DNA from: an uncultured Porphyromonadaceae bacterium
Lineage (GTDB): Bacteria; Bacteroidota; Bacteroidia; Bacteroidales; Muribaculaceae
Direction: 5' to 3'
DNA: 55,729 nt
Assembly (NCBI GenBank): GCA_902493335.1
Contig: CABUPJ010000019.1
Location: 1 to 55,729 of the forward strand
Shown: positions 8,739-16,614 of the stretch, piece by piece
Layout of the letters: each line of letters begins with the position of its first letter
How positions within the stretch are numbered: position 1 is the stretch's first letter
The notes under the pieces: model-generated
Told to the model about the DNA's origin: nothing
The model's input: the letters and a program-made list of their open reading frames with translations, nothing else
Databases searched by the model: none
Translations under genes and position numbers: made by a program

Positions 8739-9413
8739 ATGAAAATCGCCATAATTGCAGCCATGGACAAGGAGCTGGCACTGCTGTTGCCGCTTGTCCC
8801 CGACCATACGACAATAAATGTCAACGGTTTTGAATATTACCGCGGCCACTTCGGGGCGCATGAACTTGTCATCACCCGCTGTGGCATAGGCAAGGTCAAC
8901 GCCGCCGTGAGCACACTGACGCTCATCGACACATTCCATCCGCAGCTCGTCATCAACACCGGTGTCGCCGGCGGTGCGCGCGGGGGTGCGGGCGTGCTCG
9001 ATGTCGTCGTCGCCGACCGCGTTGCCTATCACGACGTCTGGTGCGGCGAGGGTACGAAACCCGGTCAGGCGGCCGGCTGTCCCGAGGCCTTCGAGTGTGT
9101 GCTCGACGACAGTGTCTTCGAGGGCCTTGACGTCAAGCGGGGACTGATTGCCTCAGGCGACCGCTTTATCTCGACAGCCGCCGAGGTCGACGCCATCAAG
9201 GCCGTGTGGCCCGAGGCCATAGCCGTCGACATGGAATCGGCGGCCATAGCCCACGTGTGCTATGTCAAATGTGTGCCCTTCGCCGTCGTGCGCGTCATCA
9301 GCGACACACCCGGCGAGGCCGACAATATCAGCCAGTATGAGAATTTCTGGACCGACGCCCCCGAGCGCACGTTTGCCGTTGTCAAAGATATAATCGACCG
9401 TCTATGCCCCTGA
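8739..9413 (+). CDS. mtnN: 5'-methylthioadenosine/S-adenosylhomocysteine nucleosidase
   Basis: A 224-residue hydrolase that removes adenine from MTA and SAH, clearing by-products of SAM use. Visible motifs: N-terminal IIAAMDKEL with Glu12 at the catalytic position, NTGVAGG, SGDRF, AVDMESAA in the substrate pocket, and RVISDTPGEAD with the catalytic Asp. The length is normal. The C-terminus overlaps the next gene by 10 bp. The window also carries metK and the hom-metX-metY operon, so much of the methionine/SAM cycle lies within 12 kb. Confidence 0.95.
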   Translation: MKIAIIAAMDKELALLLPLVPDHTTINVNGFEYYRGHFGAHELVITRCGIGKVNAAVSTLTLIDTFHPQLVINTGVAGGARGGAGVLDVVVADRVAYHDVWCGEGTKPGQAAGCPEAFECVLDDSVFEGLDVKRGLIASGDRFISTAAEVDAIKAVWPEAIAVDMESAAIAHVCYVKCVPFAVVRVISDTPGEADNISQYENFWTDAPERTFAVVKDIIDRLCP

Positions 9414-10084
9414 AGGATATCGCCGCCGTCAAGGGACGCCGCTATATCGAGAAGCTTGTCGCCGAGGGCGAGCACGAGCAGCAGGATTTCAAGTTTATGA
9501 TTTCTGACGCCCGCAAGATCGCCCGCTCGGTGTCGGCCTTCGCCAACAACAGCGGCGGCCGGCTGCTCATAGGCGTCAAGGACAACGGTGTCGTCGCCGG
9601 GGTACGCAACGAAGAGGACATCTATGTCGTCGAGCAGGCCGCGGGCCGCTACTGCGAGCCGCCCCAGCAGGTAGAGTTCAAAGCCTATCGCGTCGATGCG
9701 GCCGTGACGGTCATCGTTGCCTCGATTGCCCGCGCCCAGAGCCGCCCGGTCTCCGTCATCGAGGAAGACGGCCGCCGGCGCGCCTATTACCGTGTCGCCG
9801 ACGAGAATATCGCCGCGCATCCGCTGATGGTCGAGGCGTGGGAGCAGGCCGAGGCCGACGGCGGCGGTGTCGTCATGACGCTCACCGGCCTTGAGAGCGA
9901 TCTGCTGCGACTTATCGACGGGCGTCTGCTCGATTTGCGCGAAGTGGCTCTCGGACTGCATATTGCCGAAAGCCGGGCCCGCAGTCTCATCGTACGTCTC
10001 GCTGTCGTCGGTCTTGTCGATTTTGTCTACACCGGCAATGCTTTCAAGCTCACACGTGCGGGCGACGAAGGGCTGATGCCATAG
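9404..10084 (+). CDS. AlbA_2 (Schlafen-type) domain protein
   Basis: A 226-residue protein. Residues about 15-130 form an AlbA_2 nucleic-acid-binding domain, with 'EQQDFKFMISDARKIARSVSAFANNSGGRLLIGVKDNG' as its signature. The C-terminal part is helical and looks like a winged helix ('LLRLIDGRLLDLREVALGLHIAESRARSLIVRL'). Such proteins are common conserved Bacteroidales proteins, possibly regulators; the role is unknown. The start lies inside the end of mtnN (10-bp overlap), so translation is probably coupled. Confidence 0.82.
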   Translation: MPLKDIAAVKGRRYIEKLVAEGEHEQQDFKFMISDARKIARSVSAFANNSGGRLLIGVKDNGVVAGVRNEEDIYVVEQAAGRYCEPPQQVEFKAYRVDAAVTVIVASIARAQSRPVSVIEEDGRRRAYYRVADENIAAHPLMVEAWEQAEADGGGVVMTLTGLESDLLRLIDGRLLDLREVALGLHIAESRARSLIVRLAVVGLVDFVYTGNAFKLTRAGDEGLMP

Positions 10085-10135
10085 GCCGAGCGGTCACGGT
10101 AAAGCTAAAAAACAATAAAAACAGCACTCAAACGC

Positions 10136-10166
10136 TTGTCTATTTGACTTATATTCTATAACTTTG
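10136..10166 (+). promoter_or_regulatory. Promoter of the DUF177-rpmF-fabH-era cluster
   Basis: TTG at 10136-10138, a 20-bp spacer and TAACTTTG at 10159-10166 match the Bacteroidetes sigma-ABfr consensus. The start codon of DUF177 follows 26 bp after the -7 box. Confidence 0.7.
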
Positions 10167-10192
10167 CAGAGTTTTTTCAAGCTAATTGGACA

Positions 10193-10786
10193 ATGGGAAA
10201 ATTTACGGCATTCAAATTGCCGCTGAAAAGTCTTGACCGTGGCAGTCATGAATTTGACTATCACATTGACAAACAGTTTTTTGCTGATATGGAGAACGGC
10301 GACATCCGTGACGCCGACCTGTCAGTGAAACTTACGGTCGTCTATAACGGCGACGTCTATGATCTCAACTTTGCCATTACGGGCAAGGTTGTGCTTCTGT
10401 GTGACCGCTGTCTCGACGATCTCGATTTTCCTGTTGACGCCGGCTATCATATCATGGTCAAGTATGGCGACAGCTACAACGACGAGTCTGACACGCTGCT
10501 TGAGATTCCTGACAGCGACAATTATCTTAATGTCGCCTACATGATTTATGACACAGTCGTTCTGGCGATTCCGATCAAGCACGTTCATCCGCTCGGCAAA
10601 TGCAACCGCGCGATGAGCGCCATTCTGAAAAAACACCGTGTCCGTCCGGGTGACGCCGATGCCGACCTCGAGAACGAGCTCATCGACGAGATAGACCAGA
10701 TTGACAGCGACGAGGCCGCAGACTGTGCGCCCGACCCGCGCTGGGACGCCCTCAAGGGCTTCTCGGCCGACAGTGAAGACAAATAA
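10193..10786 (+). CDS. yceD: DUF177 (YceD-family) protein
   Basis: A 197-residue protein of the DUF177/YceD family. The hallmark CDRCL, a CxxC within 'GKVVLLCDRCLDDLDFPVD', is present near residue 70, and the C-terminus is acidic. Members sit directly upstream of rpmF in most bacteria and are implicated in 23S rRNA accumulation. Here rpmF follows after 71 bp. A good promoter lies immediately upstream. The symbol yceD follows the E. coli homologue. Confidence 0.9.
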   Translation: MGKFTAFKLPLKSLDRGSHEFDYHIDKQFFADMENGDIRDADLSVKLTVVYNGDVYDLNFAITGKVVLLCDRCLDDLDFPVDAGYHIMVKYGDSYNDESDTLLEIPDSDNYLNVAYMIYDTVVLAIPIKHVHPLGKCNRAMSAILKKHRVRPGDADADLENELIDEIDQIDSDEAADCAPDPRWDALKGFSADSEDK

Positions 10787-10857
10787 ACATCATCAACGCC
10801 CGCCGCAAGGCACCGGCCGCGACAAAACCGAATAATAAACAAAAAATATAAAAAGAA

Positions 10858-11043
10858 ATGGCACATCCTAAACGAAAACAATCAAAGACCCGTACAGCAA
10901 AACGTAGAACTCACGACAAGGCTGTAGCTCCCACCATCGCTATCTGCCCCAACTGCGGCGCATGGCACATCTATCACTGCGTTTGCGGCGAATGTGGCTA
11001 CTATCGCGGCAAAATCGCTATCGTAAAAGAGGCAGCAGTCTGA
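10858..11043 (+). CDS. rpmF: 50S ribosomal protein L32
   Basis: A 61-residue ribosomal protein. The N-terminus MAHPKRKQSKTRTAKRR is the conserved basic RNA-binding segment. CPNC and CGEC provide four zinc-ligand cysteines, so this is the zinc-containing C+ form. The gene lies in the usual position between DUF177 and fabH. Confidence 0.97.
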   Translation: MAHPKRKQSKTRTAKRRTHDKAVAPTIAICPNCGAWHIYHCVCGECGYYRGKIAIVKEAAV

Positions 11044-11208
11044 TTTCCGCCCGTGCCGAAAGGTTAATGACGCCGTCTTCCCCAAGGCTGAGCGTCTGTG
11101 AAGTTTCTCTTGATCCACAGTTTCAGACAGAGCTATGAGTCGGGGGAGCTTTTTCACACACCGGGCGCAGGGTATCTTTTTTGAAAACAAATCTTATTTT
11201 AATTGACA

Positions 11209-12195
11209 ATGCTTAATGCTCACATAACGGGTATCGCTTCTTATGTTCCCGACGATATCCTCGACAATGAGATGCTCTCGCAGATGGTCGACACCAACGA
11301 CGAGTGGATTACCACACGCGTCGGCATAAAACAGCGCCGTATTCTTAAGAAAGACGGTGCCGGTTCGTCTTACTTAGGCATCAAGGCCATCGAGAAACTT
11401 CTCGCTTCGACCGGTGCCGCACCCGAAGACATCGACCTGATTATCTGTGCCACATCAAACCCTGACTACCGCTTCCCTTCGACGGCATCGGTTATTGCCG
11501 AAGGCTGTGGACTCAAAAACTGCTATGGCTATGACATTCAGGCCGCCTGCGCCGGCTTTATTGTCGCCCTGCAGGACGCCGCCGCCTACGTGCGCTCGGG
11601 CATGAATAAAAAAGTCATCGTCGTCGCTGCCGAAAAGATGTCGTCGATGGTCAACTATAAAGACCGCTCGACCTGTCCGCTCTTCGGCGACGCTGCGGCC
11701 GCAGTGCTTGTCGAGCCTACGGAAGAGCAGGGTGTCGGTGTCATCGACGGAGTCTTCCATGTCGACGGTGCCGGCCGCGACCACCTTCTCATGAAGGCCG
11801 GCGGTTCTGTGCTGCCCGCGTCTCACGAGACTGTCGACGCCGACGAACACTACATCTATCAGGAGGGCCGCAATGTCTACAAGAACGCTGTCACAGACAT
11901 GCTCACCTCGTCGCTCGACGTAATGAAACGCAACAATCTGACAGTCGACGATGTGGCATATCTCATCCCCCATCAGGCAAACCTCCGCATCATCGAGGCT
12001 GTCTCTGACCGCGCCGGTTTCCCCGCCGACAAGGTGCTTGTCAACATCGAGCACTACGGCAATACGTCGGCTGCTTCGATTCCCCTCTGTCTCGACGAAT
12101 ACAAGGGTCAGCTCAAGAAGGGCGACAAGCTCATTCTGACCGCTTTCGGCGCAGGCTTCACATGGGGCGCGATGTATCTCGTCTGGGATATCTAA
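11209..12195 (+). CDS. fabH: Beta-ketoacyl-ACP synthase III
   Basis: A 328-residue condensing enzyme that starts fatty acid synthesis by joining an acyl-CoA with malonyl-ACP. The catalytic triad is visible: Cys114 in QAACAGF, His255 in IPHQAN and Asn285 in HYGNTSAAS. I chose the ATG at 11209; an in-frame TTG at 11203 adds two residues with no support. It follows rpmF by 165 bp. plsX, common between rpmF and fabH in other phyla, is absent here. A hairpin (12220-12227 with 12242-12249, one G-U pair) follows the stop. Confidence 0.95.
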   Translation: MLNAHITGIASYVPDDILDNEMLSQMVDTNDEWITTRVGIKQRRILKKDGAGSSYLGIKAIEKLLASTGAAPEDIDLIICATSNPDYRFPSTASVIAEGCGLKNCYGYDIQAACAGFIVALQDAAAYVRSGMNKKVIVVAAEKMSSMVNYKDRSTCPLFGDAAAAVLVEPTEEQGVGVIDGVFHVDGAGRDHLLMKAGGSVLPASHETVDADEHYIYQEGRNVYKNAVTDMLTSSLDVMKRNNLTVDDVAYLIPHQANLRIIEAVSDRAGFPADKVLVNIEHYGNTSAASIPLCLDEYKGQLKKGDKLILTAFGAGFTWGAMYLVWDI

Positions 12196-12219
12196 GCCGC
12201 AACCGTCAAATCTTATCAC

Positions 12220-12249
12220 GAGGTGTGTCATAGTCGTATGGCGCACCTC
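12220..12249 (+). other. Hairpin between fabH and era
   Basis: GAGGTGTG pairs with CGCACCTC across a 14-nt loop. There is no T-run after it, so it is not a clear terminator. It may affect processing or readthrough into era. Confidence 0.35.
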
Positions 12250-12335
12250 TGTCATATGGCGGCTGTTATAATATTGAGGCCAAAACCAAAGTCAGCGGCT
12301 TATTGTTTAGATATAGAACCAAATACATAACTAAC

Positions 12336-13226
12336 ATGTCAACAATACACAAATCAGGCTTTGTCAATATAGTCGGCAATCCCAATGTCGGCAAATCGAC
12401 TCTTATGAACGATCTCGTCGGCGAGCGCATAAGCATCATTACATCAAAGGCCCAGACGACCCGTCACCGCATCATGGGCATTGTCAACACACCCGAATAT
12501 CAGATTGTCTTCTCTGATACCCCCGGCGTGCTCTCGCCTAAATACAAGCTTCAGGAAAGCATGCTTGCCTTCAGCGAGGAGGCTCTGACCGACGCCGATG
12601 TGCTCGTCTATGTCACCGATGTCGTCGAGGACCCGTCGAAAAACGCCGAGTATCTCGCCAAAGTGGCCAAAGAGAAGGTGCCGGTTCTTCTTGTCATAAA
12701 CAAGATTGACCTGCTGAAGAACAACGGTGAGCTTGATGCCATCGTGGCCCGCTGGCGCGAGATGCTTCCAAATGCAGAGATTTTCCCCATTTCTGCCAAA
12801 GAGCACTTCAACGTCTCCAATCTCATGGCGCGCATCGTCGCCCTGCTGCCCGAGGGTGAGCCGTACTTCGGCAAAGACGCCCTCACCGACAAGCCCGCAC
12901 GATTCTTCGTCACCGAAATCATCCGCGAGAAGATTCTTCTCAACTACGATAAGGAAGTGCCTTACAGCACCGAAGTCATTGTCGAGAAGTTTGAGGAGAG
13001 TGAAGGCTCGATACATATAATGGCCGTCATCTATGTCGAGCGCGACAGCCAGAAGGGCATCCTCATCGGCAAAGGCGGCTCGATGCTCAAGCGCGTCGGC
13101 ACCGAGGCCCGCAAGGATATCGAGAAATTCTTCGACAAACGTGTCTATCTCGAGCTCTTCGTCAAGGTCGAGCCCAACTGGCGTAACCGGGAGAACAAAC
13201 TGCGCCAGTTTGGCTATATCGAGTAA
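12336..13226 (+). CDS. era: GTPase Era
   Basis: A 296-residue ribosome-assembly GTPase. G1 is GNPNVGKS at residues 14-21, the G2 threonine lies in TTRHR, G3 is DTPG, and G4 is NKID. The C-terminal KH domain contains 'GILIGKGGSMLKRVG', the GxxG loop that binds the 3' end of 16S rRNA. I place the start at the ATG at 12336 (MSTIHKSGFV), the natural Era N-terminus; in-frame codons upstream add only AT-rich leader. It is followed 55 bp later by der. Confidence 0.96.
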   Translation: MSTIHKSGFVNIVGNPNVGKSTLMNDLVGERISIITSKAQTTRHRIMGIVNTPEYQIVFSDTPGVLSPKYKLQESMLAFSEEALTDADVLVYVTDVVEDPSKNAEYLAKVAKEKVPVLLVINKIDLLKNNGELDAIVARWREMLPNAEIFPISAKEHFNVSNLMARIVALLPEGEPYFGKDALTDKPARFFVTEIIREKILLNYDKEVPYSTEVIVEKFEESEGSIHIMAVIYVERDSQKGILIGKGGSMLKRVGTEARKDIEKFFDKRVYLELFVKVEPNWRNRENKLRQFGYIE

Positions 13227-13240
13227 AAGCGCTAACTTTG
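13209..13240 (+). promoter_or_regulatory. Promoter for der inside the end of era
   Basis: TTTG at 13209-13212, a 20-bp spacer and TAACTTTG at 13233-13240 are a near-perfect Bacteroidetes promoter. The -33 element lies within the last codons of era, so der can be made independently of the upstream operon. Confidence 0.7.
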
Positions 13241-13281
13241 TCAGTAAATTAGCATACACAGATTTATAAGAGTTTAGTTAA

Positions 13282-14598
13282 ATGAGCCAGCTTATAGCAA
13301 TAGTAGGTCGCCCGAATGTGGGCAAATCGACCCTTTTCAACCGTCTGACGAAATCACGCACGGCCATCGTCGACGAGACCGCCGGCACAACGCGCGACCG
13401 CCAGTACGGCAAGGTCGACTGGAACGGCAAAGAGTTCTCGATTGTCGACACCGGCGGCTGGGTCGTCAACTCAGACGACGTCTTCGAGTCGGAAATCAAC
13501 AAGCAGGTCGAGCTTGCCATCGAGCAGGCCGACGAGATACTTTTTGTCGTCGACGCCATGAACGGCGTGACAGACCTCGACGACCATGTCGCCGAGATAC
13601 TGCGCAAGTCGCGCAAGCCTGTCATCCTCGTCGCCAACAAGGTCGACTCCAACGAATGGCTCTATAACGTGCCCGAGTTCTATGGCCTCGGTCTGGGCGA
13701 TCCCTATCCCGTGTCGGCCGTCAACGGCTACGGCACCGGCGACCTTCTCGACGAGGTCGTCAAGAAACTGCCCGAGGCCGAGGACGAGGATGAAGAGCTC
13801 GAGGATATAGCCAAATTTGCCATCGTCGGTCGCCCCAACGCCGGCAAATCGTCGCTCATCAACGCCTTCATCGGCGAGGAGCGTCATATCGTCACCGATG
13901 TCGCCGGCACGACCCGTGACTCGATCTATACGCGCTATAATAAATTCGGTTTTGACTTCTATCTCGTCGACACCGCCGGCATACGCAAGAAAAACAAGGT
14001 CAACGAAGACATCGAGTACTACTCGGTCATCCGTTCGATTCGCGCCATCGAGGCCAGTGACGTCTGCATACTGATGATCGACGCCACGCGCGGCATCGAG
14101 GCGCAGGACGTCAGCATCTTCTCGCTCATACAGCGCAACAAGAAAGGTCTCGTTGTCGTCGTCAACAAATGGGATATCGCGACAGACAAGTCACAGGCTG
14201 CCATCAGCCACTTCGAGAACGCCATACGCGAGCGTTTCGCTCCGTTTGTCGACTTCCCGATCATCTTCGCCTCGGCGTTGACAAAACAGCGCATCTTCAA
14301 GGTGCTCGAGACGGCTCTCGCCGTATACCAGAACCGCCGTCGCACAGTGCCGACCGCCCAGCTCAACACCGTCATGCGTGAGGCCATCGAGGCTTATCCG
14401 CCTCCAAGCAACAAAGGCAAGTTTGTCAAGATAAAATATATCACGATGCTCAAGGGAGCCGCAGTGCCTACTTTTATTTTCTTCTGCAACCTGCCGCAGT
14501 GGGTAAAAGAGCCTTACCGCCGCTATCTCGAGAACAAAATCCGCGAAAACTGGGACTTCTCGGGTACGCCCGTCAACGTGTATATGCGCGAAAAATAA
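13282..14598 (+). CDS. der: GTPase Der (EngA)
   Basis: A 438-residue double-GTPase needed for 50S subunit assembly. Two G domains are visible: the first with GRPNVGKS at residues 9-16, DTGG and NKVD; the second with GRPNAGKSS, DTAG and NKWD. A C-terminal KH-like domain follows ('PPSNKGKFVKIKYITMLKGAAVPTFIFFCN'). The length is standard. It has its own promoter overlapping the end of era. Confidence 0.97.
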   Translation: MSQLIAIVGRPNVGKSTLFNRLTKSRTAIVDETAGTTRDRQYGKVDWNGKEFSIVDTGGWVVNSDDVFESEINKQVELAIEQADEILFVVDAMNGVTDLDDHVAEILRKSRKPVILVANKVDSNEWLYNVPEFYGLGLGDPYPVSAVNGYGTGDLLDEVVKKLPEAEDEDEELEDIAKFAIVGRPNAGKSSLINAFIGEERHIVTDVAGTTRDSIYTRYNKFGFDFYLVDTAGIRKKNKVNEDIEYYSVIRSIRAIEASDVCILMIDATRGIEAQDVSIFSLIQRNKKGLVVVVNKWDIATDKSQAAISHFENAIRERFAPFVDFPIIFASALTKQRIFKVLETALAVYQNRRRTVPTAQLNTVMREAIEAYPPPSNKGKFVKIKYITMLKGAAVPTFIFFCNLPQWVKEPYRRYLENKIRENWDFSGTPVNVYMREK

Positions 14599-14693
14599 TA
14601 AGTGTCGCAATTTGTTATAACATTTATTAAACATTGAAAAGATATTTTTAACCAAATATATTTTCACGCTATCAAAAAGCTGATTAATTTTAC

Positions 14694-14724
14694 GGCACGT
14701 TTCCATCAATGACGGAGACGTGCC
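14694..14724 (+). terminator. Probable terminator after der
   Basis: An 11-bp stem (GGCACGTTTCC at 14694-14704, GGAGACGTGCC at 14714-14724, one G-U pair) with a 9-nt loop, followed by TTAATTTTA. It lies 95 bp after der and could also be a leader hairpin for the next gene. Confidence 0.5.
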
Positions 14725-14768
14725 TTAATTTTACCGAAAGAACCATTAATCAACTAAATTTTATTTCT

Positions 14769-16148
14769 ATGAAGAAAGCTTTACTCCTTGCTTCTCTCCT
14801 GCTTGCCGGTTCATCGGCTTTCGCAGGTGTAGACCCCAACACTTATGAGGCCAAAGAAGGTTTCACCCTCACAAACAAATGGCTCAAAGACGGCAAACAC
14901 TTCAGCTCTGAATGGAAAGCCCTTCCTTTCGCAGGTAACGCTTATGCACGTACAGCCGCTATCGCCGGTGACAAAATCTATGTCGCATGGTCGAAGGTTG
15001 TCGAAGGTGGCGAAGTTATCGACGCCGGTAACCTCAACGAGTTTGACTTCAGCGGCAACTATCTCCGCCAGATCAAACTGACCCTCAACGGCGAGCCCCT
15101 TGCAAATGCTGCACCTCTGAGCGCTAACCAGGTCGGCTGCGATGACTTCGGTCATGTTTACGTAGCAGGCTATACAACCGGCATGCTTACCGAGGACGGC
15201 GCTCTCAAGCCCTACAGAATCTATACCGTAGACCTCGCAACAGGTGCTCTTACCATTGCTGCCGAGCTCAACCTCACAGACGGCGAGGCTCAGACAGACT
15301 TCAGCGGCCGTATCGACTACTGCCATGTAATCGGTGATATCACCGGCGAAAAAGCCCGCAGCGTTGTCATGGCTTCTGTTAACGGCAGCAAGCTTCTCGT
15401 TTACGGCTGGAGCCGTGAGCAGGGTGGTGACTGGGCTCCTCACTTCGCTGATGGCGAATATGTCACCTGGGAAGCTACCGAAACTTTCCCCGCTGAGCAG
15501 ACAAGCTGGGGCACAGCTCCCTCTCTGACAATCGTTAAAGACGACGAATTCACCGGCGAACTTTTCTATGTTGACGGTTTCACAACTCTTCCCGCTCTTT
15601 ACACTGTTGACGGTACAATGATCGAGTCTTTCGCTGCAATCGAAGACGGTGACATGCTTCCCAAAGCCGGTACAAACGGTGTCGGTGAGGTTAACATCGG
15701 CGGCACAGACTTCCTTCTCTATTCATTCGCACAGTATGACCAGAACCCCGGTTGCCAGGCTGTTGTTGCCAAACTCGGCGAAAACCAGTCGTTCACCGGC
15801 ATGACCGAACTCTGGCGCATCCCCGCTGACGGTCTTGGTTCAACACAGGACGGTTCAGGTGTATCAGATACCGGTACACGTATCCACTCAATCCAGACTG
15901 TCAAATTCACCGACGATAACGGTAAAGAAGGCGCTTACCTCCTCACCTACAAATGTATGAACGGTATGGGTGTATACCTCCTCGCTGAAGAAGGTTTCGT
16001 TGACGGCGTAGCCGACATCGAGATGGACCTCAACGCTCCCATCGAATATTACAACCTCAATGGTGTTCGTGTTGACGGCAACAACCTCGTTCCCGGTCTC
16101 TACATCACCCGTCAGGGCGCAAAAGCCTCTAAGGTTGTCGTGAAATAA
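14769..16148 (+). CDS. Secreted protein with C-terminal sorting-type tail
   Basis: A 459-residue protein. The start at 14769 gives a textbook signal peptide, MKKALLLASLLLAGSSAFAG; upstream in-frame ATG codons lie within the leader hairpin. The mature part has regularly spaced glycine-aspartate turns and beta segments, consistent with a propeller-like fold similar to Bacteroidales proteins annotated DUF4623; that assignment is uncertain. The C-terminus 'EYYNLNGVRVDGNNLVPGLYI' resembles the short T9SS/Por-tail type seen in Prevotella and Muribaculaceae. Codon use is strongly biased, suggesting high expression. A strong terminator follows 28 bp after the stop, so this is a monocistronic unit. 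Confidence 0.75.
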   Translation: MKKALLLASLLLAGSSAFAGVDPNTYEAKEGFTLTNKWLKDGKHFSSEWKALPFAGNAYARTAAIAGDKIYVAWSKVVEGGEVIDAGNLNEFDFSGNYLRQIKLTLNGEPLANAAPLSANQVGCDDFGHVYVAGYTTGMLTEDGALKPYRIYTVDLATGALTIAAELNLTDGEAQTDFSGRIDYCHVIGDITGEKARSVVMASVNGSKLLVYGWSREQGGDWAPHFADGEYVTWEATETFPAEQTSWGTAPSLTIVKDDEFTGELFYVDGFTTLPALYTVDGTMIESFAAIEDGDMLPKAGTNGVGEVNIGGTDFLLYSFAQYDQNPGCQAVVAKLGENQSFTGMTELWRIPADGLGSTQDGSGVSDTGTRIHSIQTVKFTDDNGKEGAYLLTYKCMNGMGVYLLAEEGFVDGVADIEMDLNAPIEYYNLNGVRVDGNNLVPGLYITRQGAKASKVVVK

Positions 16149-16176
16149 TCAATCATAGACAAAATAATCCTCCCGA

Positions 16177-16209
16177 TCACGGGCGGGGCGTCAATCGCCC
16201 CGCCCGTGA
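16177..16209 (+). terminator. Strong hairpin terminator
   Basis: A perfect 14-bp stem (16177-16190 with 16196-16209) with a TCAAT loop and a downstream GCGTTTTAT. It closes the transcript of the secreted protein ending at 16148. Confidence 0.8.
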
Positions 16210-16227
16210 CGCGTTTTATGGAGGTGA

Positions 16228-16263
16228 GTCCGACGGGTCCGACAAGTCAGACGGGTCAGACGA
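16228..16263. repeat. 9-bp tandem repeat GTCMGACRR, four copies
   Basis: Four contiguous units: GTCCGACGG, GTCCGACAA, GTCAGACGG, GTCAGACGA. The same unit type recurs at 16472-16507 and 30361-30387. Confidence 0.85.
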
Positions 16264-16269
16264 TGTGGA

Positions 16270-16325
16270 GCTACGGCTTCAGCCGTAGCAGCTAACGCGT
16301 TGGCCCCAAGGGCTTCAGCCCTTGG
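16270..16325. repeat. Two hairpins with identical TTCA loops
   Basis: GCTACGGC-TTCA-GCCGTAGC at 16270-16289 and CCAAGGGC-TTCA-GCCCTTGG at 16306-16325 are perfect 8-bp stems with the same tetraloop. A TAACGC/GCGTTA pair encloses the second. Confidence 0.75.
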
Positions 16326-16471
16326 TCCATAGCGTTATGTAGTTGTGCCACCGCTAACGCGGTTCCAATGGCTATTGAAATCCGTAAACCCGTGCTGCAG
16401 GCCGCATAAATGCGACCTTTGCGCGGGCCTAATGAGCTATCGCCGCTACGCGGCTCGGGCATCCGGGTAGA

Positions 16472-16507
16472 GTCAGACGAGTCTGATGAGTCAGACAGGT
16501 CTGACAA
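16472..16507. repeat. 9-bp tandem repeat GTCWGAYRR, four copies
   Basis: Four contiguous units: GTCAGACGA, GTCTGATGA, GTCAGACAG, GTCTGACAA. It is the second block of the same repeat type within 250 bp. Confidence 0.85.
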
Positions 16508-16515
16508 TCAGGAAT

Positions 16516-16571
16516 ATAAGGACATAAGAGCTTAAGAACACAAGATTAAAAATTAAATCTTATGTCCTTAT
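16516..16571. repeat. 14-bp perfect inverted repeat
   Basis: ATAAGGACATAAGA at 16516-16529 is matched by its complement at 16558-16571 with a 28-nt AT-rich loop. It could serve as a weak bidirectional terminator for hom on the minus strand. Similar CATAAG-containing sequence occurs near 189-210. Confidence 0.6.
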
Positions 16572-16614
16572 GCCTTTTGTTTTCTTTCCCGCCGGGCGCG
16601 ATTGTGCATTGGCT

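Larger units (their letters stand above)
16149..16614. other. Repeat-rich convergent intergenic region
   Basis: No gene is seen in this 466-bp gap between convergent genes. After the terminator it holds two blocks of 9-bp tandem repeats (16228-16263 and 16472-16507). Between them lie two TTCA-loop hairpins and a CCTAATGAGCTATCGCCGC element shared with the region near 430. A 14-bp inverted repeat (16516-16529 with 16558-16571) comes last. Confidence 0.75.

Noticed and set aside
11455..12255. A 266-codon minus-strand frame across fabH
   Set aside because: Antisense shadow; fabH has an intact catalytic triad.
12444..13259. A 271-codon minus-strand frame across era
   Set aside because: It is the antisense shadow of era. 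The low-complexity content and lack of motifs argue against a gene.
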